Position numbers and translations under genes: made by a program
Origin: Anaerolineae bacterium
GTDB taxonomy: Bacteria; Chloroflexota; Anaerolineae; Aggregatilineales; Phototrophicaceae
DNA: 64,000 nucleotides
Assembly: GCA_022843385.1 (NCBI GenBank)
Contig: JALHNT010000017.1
Coordinates: 62,001-126,000 of the forward strand
Reading direction: 5' to 3'
Shown: positions 53,886-62,206 of the stretch, piece by piece
Numbering within the stretch: the first letter of the stretch is position 1
How the letters are laid out: each line of letters starts with the position of its first letter
The notes under the pieces: generated by a model
Told to the model about the DNA's origin: nothing
Databases searched by the model: none
The model's input: only the letters and a program-made list of their open reading frames with translations

Positions 53886-56681
53886 ATGCGCGGCGACCTC
53901 ATTGCCCTTGATCTGGAAACAACCGGCCTCGATCTTCAGAAAGATACGATCATCGAGTTCGGTGCCGTTCGTATCCGCGATGGACAGATCATCGACAGCT
54001 ATCAAACCCTGATCAATCCAGGGCGTCCCATCCCGCCAGAGATCACGGGACTGACCGGCATCAGCGATGCTGACTTCGTCCCACGCCCGCGCACAGCCGG
54101 CGAACCCTCTCCCACACCTATCCCAACGATTGAACAGGCGCGGGGGTTCATCACGACATTTGTCGGCAGCGCACCGGTCATCGCCCATAACATCGAGTTT
54201 GATCGCGGCTTCCTAAATAAGTATCATCTGTGTGAGGCCAATATCTGGATCGACACGCTGGAGTTGGCACCGGTGCTGCTGCCCCACGCTCCACGCTACG
54301 GGCTGGAGAGCCTGTCGCATCAGCTCCACATCGAGCGCAATGCCAGCCACCGCGCACTCGATGATGCGCGCGCCGGAGCCATGTTGTACTGGCAGCTCTG
54401 GGAAAAAGGGCTTCAGCTTCCGCGCGCGATCATCCAGGAAATTCTGAATATCGGGCAGGTGACCGGATGGAACACCACGCCCTTCTTCGAGGCGCTGCTC
54501 CAGGAAGCGGTTGACCGACCGGCACCTGCCTTCCTCAGTCTTCCCCCAGATGCCCCAGCCAGCGCACAGACTCCATCGGCTATCACAAGTGAGGCGATCA
54601 GCGACACGCTAAACCAAATACTGGGTGAGCAGGGTCGGCTCGCCACAGTTGATTCATCCTTTGAGTTTCGTCCACAGCAGCTCGAGATGGCCCAAAACAT
54701 CGCCGATGCGCTGCATAACAATCAGCATCTCATCATCGAAGCCGGGACCGGCGTCGGCAAGAGCCTGGCCTATCTGATTCCGGCGGCGCTCTGGGCGCAG
54801 GGACATCATGAGCGGGTTGTCATCTCGACCAACACGATTCAATTGCAGGAACAGCTCATCAACCAGGAAGCGGTCGCCACTGCTCAATTGGTGGGCGAGC
54901 CGCTGCGGGTCGCGCTGCTGAAAGGCAGAGGCAATTATCTTTGTCCGCAGCGATTAACGGCCATTCGGCGGCGACAACCGACCAGCATTGACGAAGCCCG
55001 CGTCCTCGCCAAGCTCCTCGTCTGGTTGACCGAAGGAGGGAGCGGTGATCGCAGCGACCTGACACTGCGCGGCCCGGTTGAACAAAGCATCTGGCTGCGC
55101 TTGAGCGCCGAAGACGAACACTGCCCAACCGAACGTTGTGAAGCGCTGGCCGGTGGCACCTGTCCATTTCACCGGGCGCGGGCTGCGGCGGACAACGCCC
55201 ATTTGCTGATCGTCAATCATGCGCTGCTCGTTTCCGACGCGACCAGCGACACGCCGATTCTGCCCCAGTATCAGCAGGTCATCATTGATGAAGCCCATCA
55301 TCTCGAAGAGGCCGTGACCAACAGCCTGTCGTTTCGGCTCGATGAACAGACGCTCAAGCGGCGGTTAGGCGAGCTGGGAACGGCCCGGCGCGGGCTGCTG
55401 GGCGAGATCGTGAGCAACCTTCAGACGCGCGTCCCACCGAAGAAACACGAGCGGCTGGTCGAAATCGTCAAGTACATCAGTGCCGCCACACGCGAGATGG
55501 AAAGCCATATCGAGTCTCTGTTCAAAAAGCTGCTGGAGGTCTTTCGTCAGGCCGCTAATGGTTACGACAATTCCCCGCAACGGGTGACCGATGGCTTGCG
55601 TAAACGAGCTGAATTCGGTCTGATGCGGCAAGCGTGGCAGCCGCTGCACGAATACTTCAGTGTGCTGGGTGATACCATGACGCGCTTCGGCGATTATCTG
55701 GCACGTCAGCGCGAATACGACATTCCGAACTTCGACGACATGCTGAACACCGTCACGGCGTCCGGGCGCTACTTTGAAGACATCCGCCTTCAGATTCACG
55801 CCTTCATCGACCAGCCGGATAACAATACTGTCTACTGGCTGCATCCGGGATACAACGGCAACCTGTCGCTCAATACCGCGCCCATCCATGTCGGGCGGAT
55901 GCTGCAACAATATCTGTGGGATACTAAACGTTCGGTGGTGTTGACCGGCGCGACGCTCAGGACCGATGGCAACTTCAATTATCTGGCGCAGCGGCTTCAG
56001 GCTGAAGACATCAAAACGGTGGCACTCGGTTCCCCATTTGACTATCGCCAGTCCACACTGCTCTACATCCCCAACGATACGCCCGACCCCAATGATCGCG
56101 GTCATTACCAACCAGCGGTCGAACGGGGGGTGATCGAGCTGGCGACGGCGTTGGATGGAAGAACGCTGGCGCTCTTCACCAGCTATACCCATCTCCAGCA
56201 AACAGCGCAGGCCATCCGCGATCGGCTGCGATTGGGGAACATTGTGGTCTATGACCAGATTGATGCCAGCAATCGACAGGAATTGCTGGAGAGTTTCAAA
56301 TCGGCCCAGAAGGCGGTACTGCTGGGTACGCGGAGCTTCTGGGAAGGTGTCGATATTCCGGGCGATGCGCTGAAGGCGATTGTGATCACCAAGCTGCCCT
56401 TTCCCGTACCGAACGACCCGATCTTTTCAGCCCGTTCCGAAGGCTACACCGATGCCTTCAAGGAATACACATTGCAGGAAACCATTCTCCGCTTTCGGCA
56501 AGGATTTGGCCGCCTGATCCGCAGCCACCAGGATCGCGGCGTGGTGGTCATCCTGGATCGCCGATTGATGACCAAGAGTTATGGGACGAATTTTCTCGAC
56601 TCGCTGCCCAATTGCACGGTACAGTATGGATCACTCAGCGCGATGCCAGAAGCGGCGCGAAAATGGATTGATCAGCGCTGA
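53886..56681 (+). CDS. DEDDh exonuclease fused to DinG-type superfamily 2 helicase with Fe-S cysteines
   Basis: Residues 1-180 are a DnaQ-type 3'-5' exonuclease with the first metal-binding pair Asp9 and Glu11 (IALDLETTGLD) and HxAxDDA (HRALDDARAGAML). The remainder is a DinG/XPD-like helicase: Walker A EAGTGVGKS (about 285-293), DEAH at about 468-471 (VIIDEAHHLEEAV), and QGFGRLIRS motif VI near the end. Four cysteines lie between Walker A and DEAH (NYLCPQR; HCPTERCEALAGGTCPF), the position of the 4Fe-4S cluster in XPD/DinG helicases. The 931-residue length matches the exonuclease-helicase version of DinG known from Firmicutes. ATG 53886 has GGGAG upstream. Confidence 0.93.
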   Translation: MRGDLIALDLETTGLDLQKDTIIEFGAVRIRDGQIIDSYQTLINPGRPIPPEITGLTGISDADFVPRPRTAGEPSPTPIPTIEQARGFITTFVGSAPVIAHNIEFDRGFLNKYHLCEANIWIDTLELAPVLLPHAPRYGLESLSHQLHIERNASHRALDDARAGAMLYWQLWEKGLQLPRAIIQEILNIGQVTGWNTTPFFEALLQEAVDRPAPAFLSLPPDAPASAQTPSAITSEAISDTLNQILGEQGRLATVDSSFEFRPQQLEMAQNIADALHNNQHLIIEAGTGVGKSLAYLIPAALWAQGHHERVVISTNTIQLQEQLINQEAVATAQLVGEPLRVALLKGRGNYLCPQRLTAIRRRQPTSIDEARVLAKLLVWLTEGGSGDRSDLTLRGPVEQSIWLRLSAEDEHCPTERCEALAGGTCPFHRARAAADNAHLLIVNHALLVSDATSDTPILPQYQQVIIDEAHHLEEAVTNSLSFRLDEQTLKRRLGELGTARRGLLGEIVSNLQTRVPPKKHERLVEIVKYISAATREMESHIESLFKKLLEVFRQAANGYDNSPQRVTDGLRKRAEFGLMRQAWQPLHEYFSVLGDTMTRFGDYLARQREYDIPNFDDMLNTVTASGRYFEDIRLQIHAFIDQPDNNTVYWLHPGYNGNLSLNTAPIHVGRMLQQYLWDTKRSVVLTGATLRTDGNFNYLAQRLQAEDIKTVALGSPFDYRQSTLLYIPNDTPDPNDRGHYQPAVERGVIELATALDGRTLALFTSYTHLQQTAQAIRDRLRLGNIVVYDQIDASNRQELLESFKSAQKAVLLGTRSFWEGVDIPGDALKAIVITKLPFPVPNDPIFSARSEGYTDAFKEYTLQETILRFRQGFGRLIRSHQDRGVVVILDRRLMTKSYGTNFLDSLPNCTVQYGSLSAMPEAARKWIDQR

Positions 56682-56732
56682 TTCATGTCCTATTAACGCA
56701 AGTCGTTTATCCTTCTGGGATAGGGTGGAAAG

Positions 56733-57107
56733 GTGAAACTGATGCGTACCCCTGCTGGCAAAGAATGTCCACACTATTATCAGGATTTTCACCGGGGCAA
56801 GAGCGTACAGGAATGCCGTCTGGCAAACCAGAACCCAGCCTCGCTGGATTGGAAGCCCGGTGATTGTTCTCGCTGTCCTGTTCCCGAAATCCTGAACGCC
56901 AATGCCAGCCAGTTCCTCGAACTCAAATTGACGATCAGACCGCGCTTGCTGGGTCTGGGACGCAACCTGGAAATCAGCGCCTCTTGCGTCAAGCACCATA
57001 CCGTCATTCAGGATGCCTATGTGGGCTGCCCGCAGTGCAACGCCGAACGCCCCGGACTGGATGTCTTCTGGCAGGCGCTGAACGAAGACGAACGCAATCA
57101 TGATTAA
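56733..57107 (+). CDS. Small cysteine-rich protein of unknown function
   Basis: The 124-residue protein has a set of Cys and His residues (ECPHYYQDFHRG; QECRL; DCSRCPVPEIL; SCVKHH; GCPQCNAERPG) that could bind one or two zinc ions. No family is named. GTG 56733 and ATG 56742 are possible starts. It overlaps the HAD-DinB gene by 8 bases and is probably coupled to it. Confidence 0.7.
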   Translation: MKLMRTPAGKECPHYYQDFHRGKSVQECRLANQNPASLDWKPGDCSRCPVPEILNANASQFLELKLTIRPRLLGLGRNLEISASCVKHHTVIQDAYVGCPQCNAERPGLDVFWQALNEDERNHD

Positions 57108-58293
57108 GGCTGTGCTGCTCGATCTGGACAACACGCTGCTCTATAATCCGGACTCGGCCTTCGCTGCCGAGTTCATCCGTTTAGCTGACCAGTTCTTTGA
57201 GACGCGGTGGCAGCAGTCGCAGGTATCGCGCCTGTTGATCGAAAGCATTCAAGGTCTGCAACAGGATCGCCACCCCAAAGAAACCAATGCCGAGACGCTG
57301 TTCGCCTGGGTGGCCGAACGCGCCGGACGCACACTGGATGATGCGACGTCTGCGTTGCTGGCCTTCTATCAGCAGCGTTACCCTTACCTCCGTTCGTGTA
57401 TTGAATCGTTGGGTGATGTGCCAGTAAATCTCATCAACTGGCTGCGCTCCCAACACTACGCGGTCGTCATCGCAACCAATCCTATCTACCCGGTGTCGGC
57501 GATTCGGCAACGGCTGCGTTGGGCCGGACTATCCGACGACTTGGCCGAGTATGCGCTGGTCACTCATGCCGAGAATATGCACTTCGCCAAACCTGACCCG
57601 GCCTACTACGTCGAGATTGTGGCGCGCGTAGGCGTGGAACCGGATGAAGCCGTGATGATCGGCGACAGCCTCAAGAATGACATCAAACCCGCCGGGCAGG
57701 CCGGTCTGCATGCTCATCCAATCGCTGACCACGTGTCTTCAACCGAAGGACTGAAGTCAGCTCTGGCCGCTTTGAGCCATGAGATCATGCATGAGGATTG
57801 GCTTGAACAATTCACCGCGACCACTCTGCACCCCGCCATGATTATCCCGGAAATGCGGGGCAATCTGGGAGCGTTGTACAGCACAATTGCCCACGTCAAG
57901 CCAGAATACTGGAATCAACATCCGGACCCGAACGAGTGGTCGCCCATCCAGATTCTATGTCATCTACTCGATAGTGAAACACAGGTGCAGCGCCCACGCC
58001 TCGAACGCATTCGCCGCGAGGATAATCCCTTCATCGTAGCTCCGCCACCGCCGGCTGGGCCGCGCGACGCGGTACCCTGTGACAGCGATGGATACCAGGT
58101 CGCTGAGAAGTGGTTGACTGCCCGACACGACACCATGACAGGGATAGAACAGATCAACCACGATGAGTGGAATCGCCCCGCCCGGCACAGTATCTTCGGC
58201 CCAACCACGCTGCTCGAGATGGCTCACTTCACCGCCCAGCATGACCGGTTGCATATCAACCAATTGTGCCAAACGTTGGGAAGATGTGAATAA
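57100..58293 (+). CDS. HAD-family hydrolase fused to a C-terminal DinB-like domain
   Basis: Residues 1-215 are a haloacid dehalogenase-like phosphatase: LLDLDNTLLYNP has the nucleophile DxDxT, and VMIGDSLKNDI the later Asp. Residues of about 235-397 form a DinB-type four-helix domain with the metal-binding histidines H288 (CHLLDSE), H381 and H385 (HDRLH). DinB-like domains include thiol transferases and detoxification enzymes. Fusion of HAD and DinB is unusual to my knowledge. No frameshift is seen between the domains. The gene overlaps the upstream cysteine-rich gene by 8 bases. Confidence 0.85.
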   Translation: MIKAVLLDLDNTLLYNPDSAFAAEFIRLADQFFETRWQQSQVSRLLIESIQGLQQDRHPKETNAETLFAWVAERAGRTLDDATSALLAFYQQRYPYLRSCIESLGDVPVNLINWLRSQHYAVVIATNPIYPVSAIRQRLRWAGLSDDLAEYALVTHAENMHFAKPDPAYYVEIVARVGVEPDEAVMIGDSLKNDIKPAGQAGLHAHPIADHVSSTEGLKSALAALSHEIMHEDWLEQFTATTLHPAMIIPEMRGNLGALYSTIAHVKPEYWNQHPDPNEWSPIQILCHLLDSETQVQRPRLERIRREDNPFIVAPPPPAGPRDAVPCDSDGYQVAEKWLTARHDTMTGIEQINHDEWNRPARHSIFGPTTLLEMAHFTAQHDRLHINQLCQTLGRCE

Positions 58294-58374
58294 TTCCTGG
58301 CTCTCAGGGACATCAAACACGATCCGTGTTAAGATAGAATAAGATTTCTTGGGTCGTACCGAGAGCGTGGAGCG

Positions 58375-59442
58375 ATGACGACAACGAACGGTCTGGTTCC
58401 TTCGATTATCCTTCTGACGAATAATCCGCTTCACGCCGACGACCTGAAGCCGGTGTTCAACAATTACGATGTCATCCCGGTAAGCACAGTCGATGCGGCG
58501 CAGCGATACAGGGGTGAACATCCAATTTCAGTGGTCATCCAAACAGAGACATTCCAATCATCAATCGACGATACACCAGCGATTCCAATTGATCTAACCG
58601 TTGGCTTACCGCTCAATCCACAGCAGCAGATCCTCGTCCAATCCTTTGTTGAGGCGCGAACGCAGGCGATTTCCAGTGAGTGGCACTTCCAGCAATTGAA
58701 GGCTGAAAACCAACGCCTGAGTCACGAACTGGACTTACGTAGTCATCTCACCGACGAGATGAATTTCCTCAAGGATGTGATCGTGCGGAACGTGGCTCAT
58801 GAACTGAGGACACCACTGTTGCAGGTGAAGTCGGCAGTATCGCTTTTGGCTGAGGATGTGGGCAAGAGCAACAAGGTCGTCGAGTTGGCGCTGGAGGCCA
58901 CCACCCGACTGGAAAGCGGCGTTCAGAATGTGACTATGTTGAATGAACTGATGCGCGACAGCCTGGACATCCAGCGCAGCGCAGTCGCGGTGGAAGACTG
59001 TATCCAGTACGCGCTGCGTAATCTGCGCCGCAGTTGGGAACATCGCGATCAACTAGATCGGGTGCATATCAAACTGGATGACAACCTGCCGCGCGTCTGG
59101 GGTGACGGGCAGCGTCTGGGAATTGTGTTTCAATTGCTCATCGAGAATGCTCTCAAATTCAGTGCCAAGAAGGTAACCATCACAGCACGAAAGCGCGGCA
59201 AGGATGTCGAAATCGAAGTCAAAGACCTCGGTATTGGCATCCCAGTCGATCAAGTGACACGCATCTTTGAGCCGTTTTATCAGGTGGATGGATCCTCCAC
59301 GCGCCGCTACGGTGGCATGGGCATCGGTCTGGCAATCGTCCGCGCTATCCTGGAACGGCATCAATCGACAATCAGCGTCAAGTCGCAGATTGATAAGGGC
59401 AGCACCTTCATCTTCAAGCTGCCGCCATCACCTCAATCCTGA
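58375..59442 (+). CDS. Sensor histidine kinase with degenerate receiver-like N-terminus
   Basis: The 355-residue protein starts with a receiver-like domain of about 100 residues (IILLTNNPLHADDLKPVF) that lacks the expected acidic phosphorylation site. A helical segment (WHFQQLKAENQRLSHELD) leads to the kinase core: H-box VAHELRTPLLQ (His142), N-box LIENALKFS, D-box VKDLGIGIPVDQ, and G-box GMGIGLAIVRAIL. There is no transmembrane segment, so it is cytosolic. No response regulator gene is next to it; the partner is unknown. Confidence 0.92.
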   Translation: MTTTNGLVPSIILLTNNPLHADDLKPVFNNYDVIPVSTVDAAQRYRGEHPISVVIQTETFQSSIDDTPAIPIDLTVGLPLNPQQQILVQSFVEARTQAISSEWHFQQLKAENQRLSHELDLRSHLTDEMNFLKDVIVRNVAHELRTPLLQVKSAVSLLAEDVGKSNKVVELALEATTRLESGVQNVTMLNELMRDSLDIQRSAVAVEDCIQYALRNLRRSWEHRDQLDRVHIKLDDNLPRVWGDGQRLGIVFQLLIENALKFSAKKVTITARKRGKDVEIEVKDLGIGIPVDQVTRIFEPFYQVDGSSTRRYGGMGIGLAIVRAILERHQSTISVKSQIDKGSTFIFKLPPSPQS

Positions 59443-59457
59443 TGATGGCTCGCCTGC

Positions 59458-59486
59458 TTGACAAAGAATCCCTCAACTCCTATACT
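59458..59486 (+). promoter_or_regulatory. Consensus-like sigma-70 promoter for the aldehyde dehydrogenase gene
   Basis: A perfect TTGACA (59458-59463) and TATACT (59481-59486) are 17 nt apart. The transcript starts near 59493, about 65 nt before the ATG at 59558. It is one of the strongest promoters in the window. Confidence 0.8.
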
Positions 59487-59557
59487 TGCCGCTTATTCCT
59501 TACCTGCTGATCTTGCCCCAATAATATGCGCATTTGGCTTGAAAGTGACCCATTTTC

Positions 59558-61048
59558 ATGATTGAAATTGCACAGAATTACATTGGCGGAAAGTGGCAAT
59601 CGGCTGAATCCGGCGATCAGTTTCCCAGCTACAATCCTGCTACTGAGGAAATCCTGGCGCAGGCACCGCGAAGCACTGCGGCAGATGTGGAAGCCGCTGT
59701 TCAAGCCGCGAAACAGGCCTATCCCGGCTGGCGACTGACCCCTGCCCCGCGCCGGGGCGAATTGCTCTTCCGTGTGGCTCAAATCCTGGCCGACCGCAAA
59801 CAGGACATCGCCCGGCTCATGACGCAGGAGATGGGCAAACCACTGGCTGAAACCGGTGGCGATGTGCAAGAAGCGATTGATATGGCTTATTACATGGGTG
59901 GCGAGGGTCGCCGGATGCTTGGATATACGGCACCGGTAGAAATGCCCAATAAGTTTGGCATGGCACTGCGCGACTCGGTCGGCATCGTCGGTCTCATCAC
60001 ACCCTGGAACTTCCCGGTGGCGGTCCCTAGCTGGAAGATGCTGCCGGCATTGATCGCTGGCAATGCCGTGGTCTGGAAACCCAGCGAGGATACCCCGCTG
60101 ACCAGCGCCGCCTTCGTCAAGGTCTTTGAGGCTGCGGGGTTACCACCCGGTGTCCTCAACCTGGTGACGGGGTTGGGCGATGCTGGGGCAGCGCTGGCAG
60201 CCAATCCTCATGTGCGGGTAATTTCATTCACGGGTTCCACAGAAACCGGCCTCAAAGTCTACACTCAAGCCGCCAGCCTGGGCAAAAAAGTAACGCTCGA
60301 AATGGGTGGCAAGAATGCCATCATCGTCATGGATGATGCCAATCTGGAACTGGCAGTAGAAGCCATCACCTGGAGCGCTTATGGCACCACCGGCCAGCGC
60401 TGCACCGCAACCAGCCGGCTGATCGTCCAGAGCGGCATCAAATCTCAGTTGATCGAAGCGCTGGTCGAGAAAGCCCGTACCATCAAAATCGGTAATGGCT
60501 TAGAAGATGGGGTGATGGTTGGCCCACTGGTGAATGCCAAAGGCCGCGAAAAAGTCGAACGCTATGTCGAGATCGGCAGGAACGAAGGGGCGAAGCTCAT
60601 CATCGGCGGGCAGCGTCCAGACTTCGACAAAGGCTTCTTCTATAATCCGACGCTGTTCAGTGAAGTCTCACGCGATATGCGGCTCGCCCGTGAAGAAATC
60701 TTCGGCCCGGTTCTGAGCCTGATCGAAGTCAAAGACCTGAACGAAGCCATCGAAGCCAACAATGAAGTCAGCTATGGTTTATCCAGCAGCATCTTCACCG
60801 AGAACGTCAACGCAGCCTTCCGCGCCATTCGTGACCTGACCACCGGCATCGTCTATATCAATCACGGAACAACCGGCGCAGAAATCCAGTTCCCCTTTGG
60901 TGGCACGCGAGGCACTGGGAATGGGATGCGCGAGGCCGGCCTGGTTGGATTAGACTCTTTTATGGAGTGGAAATCGGTGTATGTCGATTACAGTGGGCGT
61001 TTACAGCGGGCGCAAATCGACACTGATGCGATTCTGAGAGAACAGTAA
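59558..61048 (+). CDS. NAD(P)+-dependent aldehyde dehydrogenase
   Basis: The 496-residue protein has an ALDH fold: FTGSTETG nucleotide loop, EMGGKNA with the catalytic Glu, and the nucleophilic Cys in [12 protein letters not shown]. The pattern [16 protein letters not shown] and [13 protein letters not shown] fit ALDH families that oxidise semialdehydes. Substrate (alpha-ketoglutarate semialdehyde or similar) cannot be decided. It has its own strong promoter and is followed by the complex I genes on the same strand after 43 nt. Confidence 0.93.
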   Translation: MIEIAQNYIGGKWQSAESGDQFPSYNPATEEILAQAPRSTAADVEAAVQAAKQAYPGWRLTPAPRRGELLFRVAQILADRKQDIARLMTQEMGKPLAETGGDVQEAIDMAYYMGGEGRRMLGYTAPVEMPNKFGMALRDSVGIVGLITPWNFPVAVPSWKMLPALIAGNAVVWKPSEDTPLTSAAFVKVFEAAGLPPGVLNLVTGLGDAGAALAANPHVRVISFTGSTETGLKVYTQAASLGKKVTLEMGGKNAIIVMDDANLELAVEAITWSAYGTTGQRCTATSRLIVQSGIKSQLIEALVEKARTIKIGNGLEDGVMVGPLVNAKGREKVERYVEIGRNEGAKLIIGGQRPDFDKGFFYNPTLFSEVSRDMRLAREEIFGPVLSLIEVKDLNEAIEANNEVSYGLSSSIFTENVNAAFRAIRDLTTGIVYINHGTTGAEIQFPFGGTRGTGNGMREAGLVGLDSFMEWKSVYVDYSGRLQRAQIDTDAILREQ

Positions 61049-61091
61049 CCGACTGTCGCATTGTTGTGATATTTGCGGTAAACTGCACAGA

Positions 61092-61316
61092 ATGAACGAT
61101 TTTTCACAATCGAGGCCCTTGTATTGGGACGCCAGCTTTGAGATTGTTTTGTCCCTCAAAGAGCGGTATCCCGATATTAATTTGGATAGCATCGGACTAG
61201 ATCAATTATTCCAGACCATCGTTGCACTTCCGGGATTCGTTGATGATCCTGAACTGGCGAACGAGGGGATACTGAGCGAGATTCTGAGGGAATGGTATGA
61301 GGAGGTCAACCCATAA
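61092..61316 (+). CDS. IscX-like protein (DUF528)
   Basis: The 74-residue protein matches the IscX pattern: [37 protein letters not shown], and ILREWYEE. IscX binds IscS and iron and regulates Fe-S cluster assembly. It ends in a 1-base TAATG overlap with nuoB, whose product carries a 4Fe-4S cluster, so the gene may supply or tune cluster insertion into complex I. The family call is by motif. Confidence 0.8.
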   Translation: MNDFSQSRPLYWDASFEIVLSLKERYPDINLDSIGLDQLFQTIVALPGFVDDPELANEGILSEILREWYEEVNP

Positions 61317-62203
61317 TGGCTGAACTCGATTTGCGCGATCTGCACAACACCGAGTTTCCAATTCCGGATGAGATGCAGGGCAATGTGGCGATCACCAGCC
61401 TCAGCCGCATTTATAATTGGAGCCGTCGCTCCTCAATGTGGCCGATGCTGTTTGGTCTGGCCTGCTGCGCGATTGAAATGATCGCGACAGCGGCTTCGCG
61501 TTACGATCTGTCACGTTTCGGCATGGAGGTCATGCGCGCCAGTCCACGGCAGTCCGACCTCATGATTGTCTCTGGCACCGTGACCAAGAAGATGGTAGTG
61601 CCGATTGTGCGCTTGTACAATCAGATGCCAGAGCCGAAATACGTCCTGGCGATGGGTGCCTGCGCCAGCGGTGGTGGCCCCTTCAAAGAGGGATACAATG
61701 TCGTCTCCGGCATCGACCAGTATGTGCCAGTGGATGTGTATGTGCCTGGCTGCCCCCCCACCCCTCAGGCGCTATTGCATGGCCTGATCGCTCTACAGAA
61801 GAAAATTGATGGACAATCGCTGGCAAACGGGAATGATGTCCCCTGGTATGGCGTTGGCCCAGCAGAACCCACCCCTATTCCCATCCTGGGGCCGGATATT
61901 ATCGACCCGCGTCAGATGGACCTCATTCGCCGTCAGGCGCAGTTGGCGGCTGAGGGTAAATCCTTTGGCCTGCGTGAGCTGCCACCGCTGAAACCGACTA
62001 CAACACCCAAGCTGGCACCGAAAGCCAAAGCCGCCCCGGCCAGCGATAAACCCGCCAAACAAGCTGAAGCTGCTGCGCCGGCCCCGGCTGCCGTCGCGAC
62101 CGCTACTGCACCTGCCGCGACCAAACCGGCTGATGGTGGCAAATTCGATAAAGCAGCGATGTTGGCGAAGATTCGCGAGAAGAAAGCACAAAAAGGGTCG
62201 TAA
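61316..62203 (+). CDS. nuoB: NADH-quinone oxidoreductase subunit B with long C-terminal tail
   Basis: NuoB holds the N2 4Fe-4S cluster at the quinone site. Residues 1-170 are standard, with ligand cysteines in GLACCAIEM (adjacent pair), GACASGGG and VPGCPPTP. The protein has 295 residues in total; the C-terminal 125 are an extension with an Ala/Pro/Lys-rich stretch ([14 protein letters not shown]) that ends in a basic segment [16 protein letters not shown]. Usual NuoB proteins are about 160-220 residues, so the tail is unusual. It starts in an overlap with the iscX-like gene. Confidence 0.95.
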   Translation: MAELDLRDLHNTEFPIPDEMQGNVAITSLSRIYNWSRRSSMWPMLFGLACCAIEMIATAASRYDLSRFGMEVMRASPRQSDLMIVSGTVTKKMVVPIVRLYNQMPEPKYVLAMGACASGGGPFKEGYNVVSGIDQYVPVDVYVPGCPPTPQALLHGLIALQKKIDGQSLANGNDVPWYGVGPAEPTPIPILGPDIIDPRQMDLIRRQAQLAAEGKSFGLRELPPLKPTTTPKLAPKAKAAPASDKPAKQAEAAAPAPAAVATATAPAATKPADGGKFDKAAMLAKIREKKAQKGS

Positions 62204-62206
62204 CAC

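Noticed and set aside
55365..56201. A 278-codon minus-strand frame inside the exonuclease-helicase gene
   Set aside because: It lies opposite the conserved helicase region and has no domain of its own.
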